A DNA stretch of 64,000 nucleotides from the NCBI RefSeq assembly GCF_900155525.1, contig NZ_LT706942.1:1-64000 (forward strand). The letters run 5' to 3'. This stretch comes from Mailhella massiliensis (GTDB lineage: Bacteria > Desulfobacterota > Desulfovibrionia > Desulfovibrionales > Desulfovibrionaceae). Below are positions 25,717 through 34,969 of this stretch, one piece after another (the first letter of the stretch is position 1; each line of letters begins with the position of its first letter). Below the pieces are notes generated by a model. It saw only the letters and a program-made list of their open reading frames with translations. It did no database searches and was not told the DNA's origin. Both the position numbers and the translations under genes were made by a program.

Positions 25717-26814
25717 ATGCTCACATCAAGCAAAGTCAATCTCTGCGACCTTCCCTATCCCGCCCTTGAACGCTTCGTTGTAGAGGAGCTGGGAGCAAAG
25801 AAGTTCCGTGCCATGCAGCTGTGGCAGTGGATATGGGCGAAGAACGCAACCGGCTTCGACGTGATGACCGACATTTCCCAGAGCGACCGGGAAAAGCTTG
25901 CCGACCTTGCGGAGATACGCTGGCCCTCCATTGCCGATGTGCGTGTGAGTTCCGACGGTACGACCAAGTTTCTTTTGGAGCTTGCCGACGGGCAGCTTGT
26001 GGAAACCGTGCTCATTCCCAGCGAAGCGCCCAAGCGTCCCAACGATCTTTCCGTACGCATGACGCAGTGTGTTTCCACGCAGGTGGGCTGTGCCATGGCC
26101 TGTTCCTTCTGCAGTACGGGGAAGCTTGGCTTTTCCCGCAACATGACCATGGGCGAGATACTGGGGCAGATTCAGGTGGCCCGCGCCCATGTGCACGACA
26201 CGCAGCCGGAGCGGCCCATCATCCGCAACATCGTCTACATGGGCATGGGGGAGCCTCTGCTCAATTTGAAGAACGTCATGGATTCGCTGCGCACGCTGGA
26301 GCATCCCCGGGGGCTGGCCTTTTCTCCCCGCCGCATCACGGTTTCCACCTGCGGCATTGAGGCGGGCATGAGGGAATTCGGCGACAGCGGGCTTGCGTTT
26401 CTTGCCGTGTCTCTCCATGCCCCCAATCAGGAACTGAGGGAAAAGCTCATGCCCCGCGCCGCGCACTGGCATCTGGATGATCTTGTTGCCGCGCTGGAAC
26501 AGTATCCTTTGAAGACAAGGGAACGCATTACTCTGGAATACCTCGTCATTGCAGGGGTGAACGATCAGCCCGAACATGTGCGTCAGCTTGCGCGCATCTG
26601 CGCGCGCCTCAAGGCAAAGCTGAACCTCATTCCCTACAATCCCACGCCGGGCACGCCCTATCAGGCCCCCACGCCGGAAGAGCTTCTGCGCTTTGAAAAG
26701 GCGCTCTGGGCCAAGGACATCACGGCCATCGTGCGCAAGAGCAAGGGGCAGGACATAGAAGCCGCCTGCGGTCAGCTTCGCGCCGCCCACGACGCGGCGA
26801 AGGCCGGAGCCTGA
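25717..26814 (+). CDS. rlmN: dual-specificity RNA methyltransferase RlmN
   Basis: This 365-residue radical SAM enzyme methylates C2 of A2503 in 23S rRNA and A37 in some tRNAs. The CX3CX2C cluster motif is CAMACSFC. The MTQCVSTQVGC and NIVYMGMGEPLLN blocks and the resolving cysteine in the C-terminal GQDIEAACGQL are all present, as is the N-terminal RNA-binding YPALERFVVEELGAKKFRAMQLWQWIW. GAGGA precedes the ATG. The gene is convergent with the exporter gene that follows. Confidence 0.97.
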   Translation: MLTSSKVNLCDLPYPALERFVVEELGAKKFRAMQLWQWIWAKNATGFDVMTDISQSDREKLADLAEIRWPSIADVRVSSDGTTKFLLELADGQLVETVLIPSEAPKRPNDLSVRMTQCVSTQVGCAMACSFCSTGKLGFSRNMTMGEILGQIQVARAHVHDTQPERPIIRNIVYMGMGEPLLNLKNVMDSLRTLEHPRGLAFSPRRITVSTCGIEAGMREFGDSGLAFLAVSLHAPNQELREKLMPRAAHWHLDDLVAALEQYPLKTRERITLEYLVIAGVNDQPEHVRQLARICARLKAKLNLIPYNPTPGTPYQAPTPEELLRFEKALWAKDITAIVRKSKGQDIEAACGQLRAAHDAAKAGA

Positions 26815-26876
26815 GGCTTTCTCCGTTTCGCCGTTCGGAACACGCCCGGCGAAGTCCGTATCTGCCGGAGAGCCGG

Positions 26877-26913
26877 AAAAAAGCCCGCTTCGGAGAAAGG
26901 GAAGGCGGGCTTT
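26877..26913 (-). terminator. terminator of the YddG-type exporter gene
   Basis: On the minus strand AAAGCCCGC (26913-26905) pairs with GCGGGCTTT (26888-26880) and is followed by a T-run. It may also stop rlmN read-through in the other direction. Confidence 0.85.
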
Positions 26914-26931
26914 GCTGCTTGCGGCTTTGCT

Positions 26932-27831
26932 CTATTTTCTCATGACGGTGGAACTCCAGCACAGAAGCGAACCGAACACGATGACGGCCACGCCCTTCCA
27001 GAAGGCGCCGTCCAGGCTGGCTCCTATCCACAGGGTTGCGAACAGGCAGGAGAGCACCGGCGTGAAATAAGATGCTATGGCCAGAATGGTGATGTTGCCC
27101 CGGGTGACGCCATAGCTCCATGCCGCATAGGAACCGCCCATGGCCACGGCGCCGATGGCGACGCTGAGCCAGCCCATAAAGGAAGCATGGGAGATATCGC
27201 CGTAGCCGGCGGCCCACAGGGAGGAGAACAGCACGGTATCGATGGCGAACACGATGAGCGTGGGGTTCTGCCCGTTGGACCAGGCTCTGGTGAAGTTGGA
27301 GTAGGCGGCCCAGGCCACCGCGCCGCAGAAGGCGAGCACATAGCTCCACGGGTTCTGCTGAACGTGCATCCATATCTCTCCGGGCTGTATGCCCCGTTCT
27401 CCGCCGAGCACCATCATCACGCCGAGAAAACTGATGATGACGCCCGGAGCTATCCACCAGCGGGCCTTCTGCCCGTTGAAAAGTACGGCGAAAAGCACGA
27501 CGAGGCAGGGCCAGAGATAGTTGACCATGCCCACTTCCACGGTCTGCTGCCCGCCGTCGGAAAGAAAGAGCGACAGGGAAAAGCAGATGGAACAGACATT
27601 GGCCAGAGGAATCCCCAGAAGAAGGTATTTTTTCGGATAGGCGCTCAGCTTCGGCAGACCGAGAAAGAAGACCAGAAATACGCAGGTGGCGGCATAGAGT
27701 ATGGTCAGCCCGGCGGCGAGGCCGAACTGTTCGGTGATGCTTCGCACCAGACCGACGGACATGCCCCAGCATACGGGAGCGGTAAGACCGAGAAGCGTGG
27801 CTTTGTGGCTTGCGGCGGGGAGATGGACCAT
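26932..27831 (-). CDS. EamA/DMT-family exporter, YddG-like
   Basis: This 299-residue membrane protein has ten predicted helices in two EamA repeats. It resembles the aromatic amino-acid exporter YddG: the N-terminal TLLGLTAPVCWGMSVGLVRSI, MVNYLWPCLVVLFAVLFNGQKARWWIAPG, and the second-half GGSYAAWSYGVTRGNITILAIASYFTPVLSCLFATLWIG. YddG exports aromatic amino acids and related metabolites down their gradient. Substrate assignment for this copy is by resemblance only. Confidence 0.88.
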   Translation of the reverse strand: MVHLPAASHKATLLGLTAPVCWGMSVGLVRSITEQFGLAAGLTILYAATCVFLVFFLGLPKLSAYPKKYLLLGIPLANVCSICFSLSLFLSDGGQQTVEVGMVNYLWPCLVVLFAVLFNGQKARWWIAPGVIISFLGVMMVLGGERGIQPGEIWMHVQQNPWSYVLAFCGAVAWAAYSNFTRAWSNGQNPTLIVFAIDTVLFSSLWAAGYGDISHASFMGWLSVAIGAVAMGGSYAAWSYGVTRGNITILAIASYFTPVLSCLFATLWIGASLDGAFWKGVAVIVFGSLLCWSSTVMRK

Positions 27832-28642
27832 GGAAAAACTCCTTGAGTGGAGCGTTTTGGCAGGGCGGGAAAATTCCCTCCTGCGAAAGGGGACGGGCCA
27901 TGTGTCTTATGCTGCCGCAGGCATTTCCGGTATGCGGCAAAAATACCGGACGGACCCGGATTACGCTGTATTTACAACGTCTTTTCCGGGCGTACCGCGT
28001 ATGCGGCTGCTCTTGTGCCAGTTTTTTGTTTTTTGTCAAGGAGGGGGACGTTTTTTCCGGCAAGGTATCCGCCGGAAAGGGGAAAAATATTTTTTGCCTT
28101 GACAGAAAGGGGAGAGTAGTTCAAATTCAAATTTAGATTTTATTTGCCGCTGCAAAGGCGGCAGGTTCCCGCCTGTCGGGAGAAATTTCGCTCGTGGCGC
28201 GCCCGGGATAGCCCTCTCCATTCCCGGGAGCGCAAACCGCTTTGCGGGGAAGGACGGCGAGGCGTCATGAAGAGATACGCATGGCGTTGCCACCCCCTGC
28301 GGTTGTGTAAGGTTCTGGGGCATGGCCGTCCACAATGCCCCAGTTTCTTTTTCCCGTTCCTTCCTTCACGCGCGCACGGAGCGCGCAGGCATGTTTCCGA
28401 GCGCTCCGGGTCATGCCTTGCGCCCGCGGTTCTCTGCGTTTTTTATCCGGGATGTCCGGGGCAGGCATGCCGTTGCGGGACGTTTCTTCTTGCCGTATGT
28501 TGAAGATGTCGTTCCGGCGGCCCGGCGCATCCTGCGGTATGGTGCGCCGGAAGGCTGTGCCGCAACGGTTTCGACGCGGCAACGTGCGCCGCTTCCGGCC
28601 ATGACGTTCCCGGAACATGCTCCTATGAGAGGTTGCTCCCGA
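27832..28642. other. 811-base gap between divergent exporter and TetR genes
   Basis: No gene is supported. The middle (28085-28140) is AT-rich and contains TTGACA at 28099-28104, and the partly palindromic AAATTCAAATTT at about 28123-28134 could be an operator for the TetR-type regulator. The rest is GC-rich with many short open frames but no ribosome sites. A long leader or an unrecognised small RNA cannot be excluded. Confidence 0.5.
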
Positions 28643-29341
28643 ATGCTGTTTTTTTCCCGCAAGAAACATTCCCGCGAAGACGGTGAGGCCACGCGCCGTC
28701 AGATTCTCGTCACGGCCGTGCGCCTCTTTGCCGAACACGGCTACGCCGACACCACAAGCAAGATGATCTGCCGTGAGGCGGGCGTCAACATCGCTGCGGT
28801 GAACTACTACTTCGGCAGCCGCGACGACCTGTACCGCGCCGTGCTGGACGAGGTGCACGAACACATTGTGAACGAGAGGGAGATGGCCGTCATCACCTCG
28901 GCCGATCTTCCGGTGGAACAGAAGCTGGAACGAGTGCTCGACGCCTATATCGACACTGCCTTCGATGGGCAGAGCTGGTATGCGAGAATATGGGCGCATG
29001 AACTCATCAGTCCCTCACCGCTGGGAGGCGTGGCCTTTCTGGCGGGAACGCTTTCCAAGGAAAGAAGCATAGGTTCCCTTTTGTCGGAACTTACGGGGAT
29101 TCCGCGGGAGGACCCTGCCCTGCAAAGCTGCATCATCACGGTCATGGCGCCGTATCTGCTCATGCTTTGCGTACAGCGGGATATGGCCCGTACGCTGAGC
29201 ACCGTGTTTGCCTACCGCAAGGAAGATGTGAACCGCCACTTCAAGATTCTGCTTTTTGCTGCGCTGCGGGAGTTTGCCGGACTCCATGCCCAGGGGAAAC
29301 TTCCCCCCGTTCTCCCTGAAGAGGGGGCGGAACATGCGTAG
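28643..29341 (+). CDS. TetR/AcrR-family transcriptional regulator
   Basis: This protein of about 232 residues has an N-terminal TetR helix-turn-helix, RRQILVTAVRLFAEHGYADTTSKMICREAGVNIAAVNYYFGSRDDLYRAVL, followed by a helical ligand domain of the type seen in CerR-like members (the FARIWAHEL-like segment YARIWAHELISPSP). The exact start is unclear: ATG at 28643 (MLFFSRKK) or 28625 are both possible, and the frame stays open further upstream without coding character. The lipoprotein gene begins inside its last codons, so both are made from one message and may be co-regulated. Confidence 0.88.
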   Translation: MLFFSRKKHSREDGEATRRQILVTAVRLFAEHGYADTTSKMICREAGVNIAAVNYYFGSRDDLYRAVLDEVHEHIVNEREMAVITSADLPVEQKLERVLDAYIDTAFDGQSWYARIWAHELISPSPLGGVAFLAGTLSKERSIGSLLSELTGIPREDPALQSCIITVMAPYLLMLCVQRDMARTLSTVFAYRKEDVNRHFKILLFAALREFAGLHAQGKLPPVLPEEGAEHA

Positions 29342-30443
29342 ACTGTTCTTTTTCACGCTTTTTTTGTGCGGCGTTCTGCTTTCGGCCTGTTCCATCCGGC
29401 AGAAGGGGGAGTCCCCCTCGCTGGAGGAGATGGCCGGAGGCATGATCATGGTAGGTTTTCAGGGAACGAGCGCACCGCCTTCCGTGCTGGAGGCCGTGGC
29501 CGCAGGGCGCATCGGCGGCGTCATTCTTTTTGATAAGGGAAAGAAGGCCGGGGAGAGCTACAACATAGAATCTCCCGCCCAGCTGAAGGCGCTGACATCG
29601 TCGCTTCAGAACGCATCGCCCCGTACGCTGCTCATCGCCGTGGATCAGGAAGGAGGCCGGGTGCGCCGCCTGAAGACGGAGCGCGGTTTCGGCGCGCTGC
29701 CTTCCGCCGCAGATATGGGGCGCATGAGCGTGGAGGACGTTCACGTTCTGGGCTTTCGTGCAGGGCAGGAAATGGCCGTCCTCGGCATCAATGTAGATCT
29801 TGCTCCGGTGGTGGATCTTCGCCTTTCCCCCGTGAGTCCGGGCCTGGGCGATGCCGACCGTCTTTTCGGTTCGCAGCCCGAAGTGGTGACGAAGCGGGCG
29901 CTCGCCTTTGCCGACGGACTGTATGAGGCGGGCGTTCTGCCCGCGCTCAAGCACTTTCCGGGGCTCGGAAGCGCGGGAAAGGATTCCCATCACGATCTGC
30001 CGGACGTGACGGAAAGCTGGAGTGAAAAGGAACTTCTGCCTTACCGGGAAGCCTTCCGCAGAGGCTGGCCGGGCATGGTGCTTGTGGCCCATATCCATCA
30101 CGGCGGCATGGATGCCGTGCTGCCGTCATCCCTTTCTCCCGCAGTTATTGAAGGCCTGCTTCGCCGGGAACTCGGCTGGAACGGCGTCGTCATCAGCGAC
30201 GATCTTCAGATGGGGGCCGTGTACAAAGGGCGGTCTCTGGAAGAGCGTGTGCGGCTGGCGCTTCTTGCAGGCAACGATATTCTCCTTTTCGGCAACTATC
30301 TGAAGCATGACCCTGTGCTTCATGAGAAGGTTCTTCAGGCCGTTCTCGATCTTGTGCGCAACGGAGAGGTGAGCGGGGAAAGGCTGGAGCGTTCGTGGCG
30401 ACGCATAGAGGCCATGAAGGCGCATCTTTTTGAAGCGCGCTGA
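29334..30443 (+). CDS. glycoside hydrolase family 3 lipoprotein, NagZ-like
   Basis: This 369-residue protein begins with a lipoprotein signal (FFFTLFLCGVLLSAC, lipobox LSAC at residues 16-19). The GH3 catalytic domain follows, with LLIAVDQEGGRVRRL, ALKHFPGLGSAGKDSHHDLP and GVVISDDLQMGAV, which match the NagZ-type N-acetyl-beta-glucosaminidase motifs including the catalytic Asp and His. Such enzymes trim N-acetylhexosamines from peptidoglycan fragments or glycans. Classical NagZ is cytoplasmic; here the lipobox places the enzyme in the envelope. Its ATG overlaps the regulator stop by a few bases, and a strong terminator follows. Confidence 0.9.
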   Translation: MRRLFFFTLFLCGVLLSACSIRQKGESPSLEEMAGGMIMVGFQGTSAPPSVLEAVAAGRIGGVILFDKGKKAGESYNIESPAQLKALTSSLQNASPRTLLIAVDQEGGRVRRLKTERGFGALPSAADMGRMSVEDVHVLGFRAGQEMAVLGINVDLAPVVDLRLSPVSPGLGDADRLFGSQPEVVTKRALAFADGLYEAGVLPALKHFPGLGSAGKDSHHDLPDVTESWSEKELLPYREAFRRGWPGMVLVAHIHHGGMDAVLPSSLSPAVIEGLLRRELGWNGVVISDDLQMGAVYKGRSLEERVRLALLAGNDILLFGNYLKHDPVLHEKVLQAVLDLVRNGEVSGERLERSWRRIEAMKAHLFEAR

Positions 30444-30455
30444 AGGCATGATGCG

Positions 30456-30490
30456 AAAAAAGGCCGTGGAACATGTTCCACGGCCTTTTT
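30456..30490 (+). terminator. terminator of the GH3 gene
   Basis: A 16-bp stem (AAAAAGGCCGTGGAAC with its complement across AT) ends in TTTTT. It starts about 13 bases after the stop. Confidence 0.93.
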
Positions 30491-30558
30491 GACGGAAAGT
30501 TTTTAGAGCATTTTAGTGTGAAATGCTTTGCCCTTCAAATCATACGTCCTGTCGTTTT

Positions 30559-30645
30559 GCGGAAAAGCGCGGTTTTTCCGCTCACTTTGGGCCGGGCGAC
30601 GCGGTATCGCCGCCTCGCGTTTTACCTTTTTCACAGGTAAAACGC
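30559..30645. other. two consecutive hairpins downstream of convergent genes
   Basis: GCGGAAAA/TTTTCCGC (30559-30566 with 30574-30581) and GCGTTTTACC/GGTAAAACGC (30617-30626 with 30636-30645) are perfect inverted repeats in the 215-base gap. On the minus strand they lie past the DUF3298 gene stop, so they may act as its transcription end. Confidence 0.5.
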
Positions 30646-30658
30646 TCTGTGCGGCGGA

Positions 30659-31339
30659 TTACTCCCAGAACGACATGCGCGGAGCTGCGCCGGAAAGTTC
30701 CCCGAGGCTCAGGGAAACGGTGACCACCCCCTCCGCCCAGGGGCCTACCTGATAGGGGCTGAAATAGAAGGTGATGCCGTCCTTTTCCAGCACGAAGGTG
30801 CAGAAGTTTTCTTCTTCCGGCACGGTGCCCATGTTCACCATGTCTTCGGGCAGACCCCGGGCAAGGAGTTTTTTCCGGGAAAGTTCGCTGATGAGCTTCA
30901 GCGCCTTGTCCTTACGGGGGAAAAGATCGGCGAGGGTAAAGACCTCTGCTCCGGGCAGCATATGGTTTTGCGAGGAAAGAATGAGGTTGCCGTGCGCCCC
31001 GCCCGTGTAGACGTATTCCTCCCACAGCAGAGAAAGCGTTCTGCCGTTGCCGGAAAGCGTTCCTTTCAGGTTCATTTCCAGAGGCGGAGTTTCTTCCCCC
31101 CGGATGTCCTGCAGAGCGGCGTGTTCTTCCTGGGCCGTCGCCCGGAATTCGGCCGCCTTGCGGGCGACAAGCTCATCGGCAATCCTGTCGGGCAGGGAAA
31201 GGCCGGATCTCTGCCAGGATGCCGTGAAGCTGACGGACGAAGAGGATTCCGTGTAGGTGGATACGACGTTTTCGGCGGCGATGCAGGAGCCCGCGTTCAG
31301 GATCAGGCAGGCGGTCAGGGCAACGGAAAAAAGTTTCAT
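30659..31339 (-). CDS. secreted DUF3298/DUF4163-domain protein
   Basis: This 226-residue protein has a signal peptide (about MKLFSVALTACLILNAGSCIAA). The rest matches the DUF4163/DUF3298 pair found in RsiV-like and other envelope proteins: YVYTGGAHGNLILSSQNHML in the middle and DGITFYFSPYQVGPWAEGVVTVSLSLGEL at the C-terminus. RsiV binds lysozyme, but this protein lacks a transmembrane anchor and anti-sigma domain, so that function should not be transferred. AAGGAG precedes the ATG. The tag gene ends 29 bases upstream in the same direction. Confidence 0.85.
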   Translation of the reverse strand: MKLFSVALTACLILNAGSCIAAENVVSTYTESSSSVSFTASWQRSGLSLPDRIADELVARKAAEFRATAQEEHAALQDIRGEETPPLEMNLKGTLSGNGRTLSLLWEEYVYTGGAHGNLILSSQNHMLPGAEVFTLADLFPRKDKALKLISELSRKKLLARGLPEDMVNMGTVPEEENFCTFVLEKDGITFYFSPYQVGPWAEGVVTVSLSLGELSGAAPRMSFWE

Positions 31340-31368
31340 GGCGTCTCCTTGCCGGGGATTTGGGCGCG

Positions 31369-31968
31369 TCAGACTGTTTCATCGTTGATCCGGGCGACCT
31401 TCGCTCCCTGCATGACGGCGTGGAAACGGGGGCAGGTGCGTTCATGGTCGTTGATGATGCCGCAGGCCTGAAGCATGGAATAGACGGTGATGCTGCCCAG
31501 GTGGCGGAAACCGTGCGCCTTCAGCCCGGCGCTTATGCGGTCGGAAAGTTCGTTTCTGGCGGGGACGGCGCCGTCGTGCCCGGCGTACACAAGCATGTGC
31601 CCGTCGGTAAAACTCCAGAGCCAGTCGTGAAAGGAGCCGTACTTCTGCTGCATTGCCAGAAAGGCACGGGCATTGGCGACAACGGCTTCCACCTTGCGGC
31701 GCGAACGTATCATGCCGGGGACAAGCAGCGCGGCTTCGATGTCGCGTTCCGTGAAGGCGGCAAGCTCCTTTACGTGAAAGTCCGCCAGGGCACGATGGAA
31801 GATGTCCCGTTTTTTCAGCATGAGCAGCCAGTTCAGGCCGCATTGCATGACTTCCAGCATGAGATGCTCGAAAAGCGGCGTATCGTCATGCACGGGGACT
31901 CCCCATTCCGTATCGTGATAGCGGCGCAGCAGATCATGCGTCCGGCACCATGCGCAGGCGTTGTCCAT
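31369..31968 (-). CDS. tag: DNA-3-methyladenine glycosylase I
   Basis: This 199-residue base-excision repair enzyme removes 3-methyladenine. It has the N-terminal CAWCRTHDLLRRYHDTEWGVPVHDD with zinc ligands (Cys, His), the LNWLLMLKKRDIFHRALADF block with the substrate Glu/Trp region, and the C-terminal GIINDHERTCPRF carrying the other zinc ligands His and Cys. Length matches E. coli Tag (187). GGAGGAA precedes the ATG. Confidence 0.95.
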   Translation of the reverse strand: MDNACAWCRTHDLLRRYHDTEWGVPVHDDTPLFEHLMLEVMQCGLNWLLMLKKRDIFHRALADFHVKELAAFTERDIEAALLVPGMIRSRRKVEAVVANARAFLAMQQKYGSFHDWLWSFTDGHMLVYAGHDGAVPARNELSDRISAGLKAHGFRHLGSITVYSMLQACGIINDHERTCPRFHAVMQGAKVARINDETV

Positions 31969-32186
31969 GGCGTTCCTCCATGCGGCACCGTAGCCTGTTT
32001 CCCCGGTGAAGTACAGGGCGGCTTGACACGGCGTACGCTCAGGCCTAGAGCTTGCCCTCGGGCGCGGAGCATGGCTGAAACGCCCCTTGATGCGGAAGAA
32101 GCCCGGGCTCCGTACCGCTGTAGAACTTCGTGTGCCGGAAGGACTCCCTGCGTTTTCAGAGTCTGCTTCGGCTGAGGAATATGAAC

Positions 32187-33320
32187 ATGAAAAAGCCGAC
32201 CATAGGCCCGCGCTGGGCCTGTTCCTTCTTTTTTGCCGTTACGGGGCTGGCATACGGAAGCGTGATGTCGCGCATGCCTGCCCTCAAGGCGCAGGCTTCT
32301 CTGACGGATGCCGATGTGGGCATGGTGCTTTTATGCATGGGGCTCGGCGGGCTTTGCTCCTTCCCTCTGGCGGGCTTTGCCATTTCCCGTTCGAGCTGCC
32401 GCCGCGTGCTTACGGCCGCATCCCTTTTCCTTATTGCGCTTTTTCCCTGCCTGGGGCTGGTTTCCGGGCTTTTTTCCGCCGCGTGCTGCTTTGCCCTTCT
32501 GGGCTTTGCCATAGGCGTGAATGATGTGGGCATCAACGCTGGTTCCATTCTGGTGGAAAGCGCCATGCGCCGCCCGGTCATATCCTCCATGCATGCGCTT
32601 TACAGCTCCGGGGGGCTTCTGGGGGCGCTTTTCGGCTCCTGCATGGCTGCGCTCGATGTTCCGCCTCTCGGAAACTTCCTTGCCGTAGCGCTGGTGCTGG
32701 TGTGTCTTCTGCCTTTCTTTGCCCGCAACCTTCTGCATGATACTCCGCGCAGAAGAGAGAGGGGCGAACGCCTGCGCCGGCCGCCCCTGTGGGTGCTGGT
32801 GTTCGGTCTGCTCCTGCTGTGCTCCTATTCTTCCGAAGGATCGGTAGGCGAATGGGGCGTGCTGCTTCTGCATGAAGTGAAGGGTGCTTCGGAAGAGACG
32901 GCCGCGCTCGCCTATGCCGCATTTTCCATTTCCATGGTGATCATGCGCTTTTTCGGCGACAGGCTGCGTGAACATTTCGGCGATTCCCTGCTTATGCGCG
33001 TATGCTCGGGCTGTGCGCTGGGCGGTATGCTCACGGCGCTTCTTTCTCCCTGGCCTGTTCTCTGCCTTGCGGGATACGCCTTCATGGGCATGGGGCTTTC
33101 CGTGACGGTGCCGGTGCTTTTCAGTGCGGCGGGCAGGCGGCGCGATCTGCCGACGGGAACGGTGACGGCCTTTCTTTCCATGCTGGCCGCAAGCGGGCAG
33201 CTTTTCATTCCTCCGCTTATCGGCATGCTGGGGGCTGCGACAGGCCTGCAGACGGCCATGGGAGTGGTGGTGCTGCTGTGCGCTGCGCTGTTCTTCGGCG
33301 CGGGCGTGGTGAAACGGTAA
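32187..33320 (+). CDS. MFS transporter
   Basis: This protein of about 377 residues has twelve hydrophobic segments. It opens with GPRWACSFFFAVTGLAYGSVMSRMPALK and contains the loop GFAIGVNDVGINAGSILVESAMRRPVISSMHALYSSGGLLGALFG, typical of the YbjJ/FucP-like subgroup of the major facilitator superfamily. The substrate is unknown. GAGGA lies 8 bases before the ATG at 32187 and only 2 before the ATG at 32181, so the later start is preferred. It stands alone, with a strong terminator. Confidence 0.87.
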   Translation: MKKPTIGPRWACSFFFAVTGLAYGSVMSRMPALKAQASLTDADVGMVLLCMGLGGLCSFPLAGFAISRSSCRRVLTAASLFLIALFPCLGLVSGLFSAACCFALLGFAIGVNDVGINAGSILVESAMRRPVISSMHALYSSGGLLGALFGSCMAALDVPPLGNFLAVALVLVCLLPFFARNLLHDTPRRRERGERLRRPPLWVLVFGLLLLCSYSSEGSVGEWGVLLLHEVKGASEETAALAYAAFSISMVIMRFFGDRLREHFGDSLLMRVCSGCALGGMLTALLSPWPVLCLAGYAFMGMGLSVTVPVLFSAAGRRRDLPTGTVTAFLSMLAASGQLFIPPLIGMLGAATGLQTAMGVVVLLCAALFFGAGVVKR

Positions 33321-33381
33321 GCGCGCCTTTCGGGGCAGCACATATATCCGGGGCCAGGCGTACCGTACTTTGAAGGAAAAG

Positions 33382-33410
33382 AAAAAGGCCGGCATGACGC
33401 CGGCCTTTTT
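33382..33410. terminator. bidirectional terminator between MFS and porin genes
   Basis: AAAAAGGCCGGC pairs with GCCGGCCTTTTT across a short loop. T-runs are present in both reading directions. Confidence 0.9.
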
Positions 33411-33430
33411 ACATCCTTTCGCCGGAGGGT

Positions 33431-33467
33431 CCGGTCTTCTCCCGGAATGACGGAAGGAGAAGACCGG
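33431..33467 (-). terminator. second hairpin directly past the porin gene
   Basis: CCGGTCTTCTCC (33431-33442) is exactly complementary to 33456-33467. It lies 18 bases beyond the porin stop and ahead of the bidirectional terminator. With no T-run of its own it may protect the abundant porin mRNA 3' end. Confidence 0.55.
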
Positions 33468-33484
33468 CGGCGGAGGATCAAATA

Positions 33485-34969
33485 CTAGAACTTGTACCGG
33501 AAGTTCAAAGCGGCACGCCAGGCGTTGGAAAAGTCGCCGCTTTCTCCGGCGGCATTTCTCCACACGTTGCCGTCGAAGTCCTGGAAGGCGTAGCTCAGTT
33601 CCAGTACGGAGACGAAGTTCTTGTAGATCTGATAGGTGGTGTCGAAGTCCACTTCCACAACGTGGTCCCGGGTGGTGAGGTAGTCGGCCGGGGATACGGA
33701 ACCGCCGTACACGTTGTTGATGATGTTGGGCATGTTGCTGCTGTTGGTGCCCCGGAAGTAGGTCACGCGCAGATCGTGGGAAAGATCGTCGATGAAGCTT
33801 ATCTTGTTGAGCTGTGCGCTGATACCCCAGGTGCCGCCTGCGCTGCCGTTATCAATGGTGTTGGCAATGTTGAAACGGCCCTTGAAGTAGGAGCTCGCGC
33901 CGGGCTTGAAGCCGCCGGAAAGGTAGAGCGGCTGCTCGGAACCGTTGGTCACCTTGCTGTCGTCGCCGGAGGCATACCAGCCCTTGAGGGTGGGGACGAA
34001 CCAGGGCAGTCTGTACTCGGCAAGAGCGGCCAGATACCAGCCTTCACGTTCCAGAGAGGATGCGCCGTTATCCGTTCCGCTGTAATAGAAGTCCATGGCG
34101 AGGCGCAGCGGGTCGAACATGGTGACTTCGCCGCCTATGCCGGCGAACCAGACGGTGGAGTCGGAGCCGTCGGGCGTGACCACCAGGGCGCCGTTATCCC
34201 AGGAGAGGCGGTTCATGCCGTTGAAGGGCAGAAGCCCGGAAGCGGTGGGGCCGGCGTTGGATACTTCGCTGAAGTTCTTCCCCGCGTGGCCGAGCATGGC
34301 CCAGGGGGTGAGGCGGAAGTAGTCGTACTTCAGATCGCCGACGAGGCCGAAGAGATCCACATCCGCATCATCATAGTCATACTCGCCGTAGGCGTTCTTC
34401 AGCGGATCGGATACGGCGCGCATCCAGAAGCCGCTGGCGTTGAAGGTGTCGGTAATGGGCGCGGAAATCATCACACCGGTGGCGGGGTCATCCATGACGG
34501 GGCTTCCGGCCACATAGTTGGGCAGCAGAAATTCCTGCTGACCCATGCGCACCTGGATATCGGTCTGCGGAATCATCCAGTCCAGATAGGCGAGGCGGGT
34601 GGTGATGTTGGTTGCGCGGGTTCCCAGAGCGCCGCCGTCGTTTTCCTGCTTGCTCGCGCCCTTATAGGGGCCGCCCCAGGTGAATATGCCCACCTGGGCC
34701 TGATAAAAGGCGGAAAGCTGTTCCGACATGGTGAATTCCATGCCGAGCCGCAGCCGCTGATACGCATCGAAGTGACGCTGATTCAGTTCCCGGCCGGTGT
34801 TGTGGCGGTAGTCGGAAGAGTCCATAAAGGAATTGCTGCCGTTCAGATTGTCGGAGCCGCTGAAGGAGAAATCGTACGTTCCGCTGACCTTGAGATCTAC
34901 GGCGGAAGCGCCGCCTGTCGCAGCAAGAGTCATTCCGGCCGCAAGCATGAGGGTAAGAATTTTTTTCAT
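33485..34969 (-). CDS. outer-membrane homotrimeric porin, Desulfovibrio type
   Basis: This 494-residue beta-barrel has the signal peptide MKKILTLMLAAGMTLAATGGASA, then VDLKVSGTYDFSFSG, and it ends in ALNFRYKF with the terminal Phe of barrel proteins. The family, restricted largely to Desulfovibrionales, forms trimeric general diffusion pores and is usually very abundant. The ATG at 34969 follows GGAAGG; the open frame continues 18 codons further upstream without signal-peptide character. A long AT-rich upstream region and tandem 3' hairpins fit strong, stable expression. Confidence 0.93.
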   Translation of the reverse strand: MKKILTLMLAAGMTLAATGGASAVDLKVSGTYDFSFSGSDNLNGSNSFMDSSDYRHNTGRELNQRHFDAYQRLRLGMEFTMSEQLSAFYQAQVGIFTWGGPYKGASKQENDGGALGTRATNITTRLAYLDWMIPQTDIQVRMGQQEFLLPNYVAGSPVMDDPATGVMISAPITDTFNASGFWMRAVSDPLKNAYGEYDYDDADVDLFGLVGDLKYDYFRLTPWAMLGHAGKNFSEVSNAGPTASGLLPFNGMNRLSWDNGALVVTPDGSDSTVWFAGIGGEVTMFDPLRLAMDFYYSGTDNGASSLEREGWYLAALAEYRLPWFVPTLKGWYASGDDSKVTNGSEQPLYLSGGFKPGASSYFKGRFNIANTIDNGSAGGTWGISAQLNKISFIDDLSHDLRVTYFRGTNSSNMPNIINNVYGGSVSPADYLTTRDHVVEVDFDTTYQIYKNFVSVLELSYAFQDFDGNVWRNAAGESGDFSNAWRAALNFRYKF

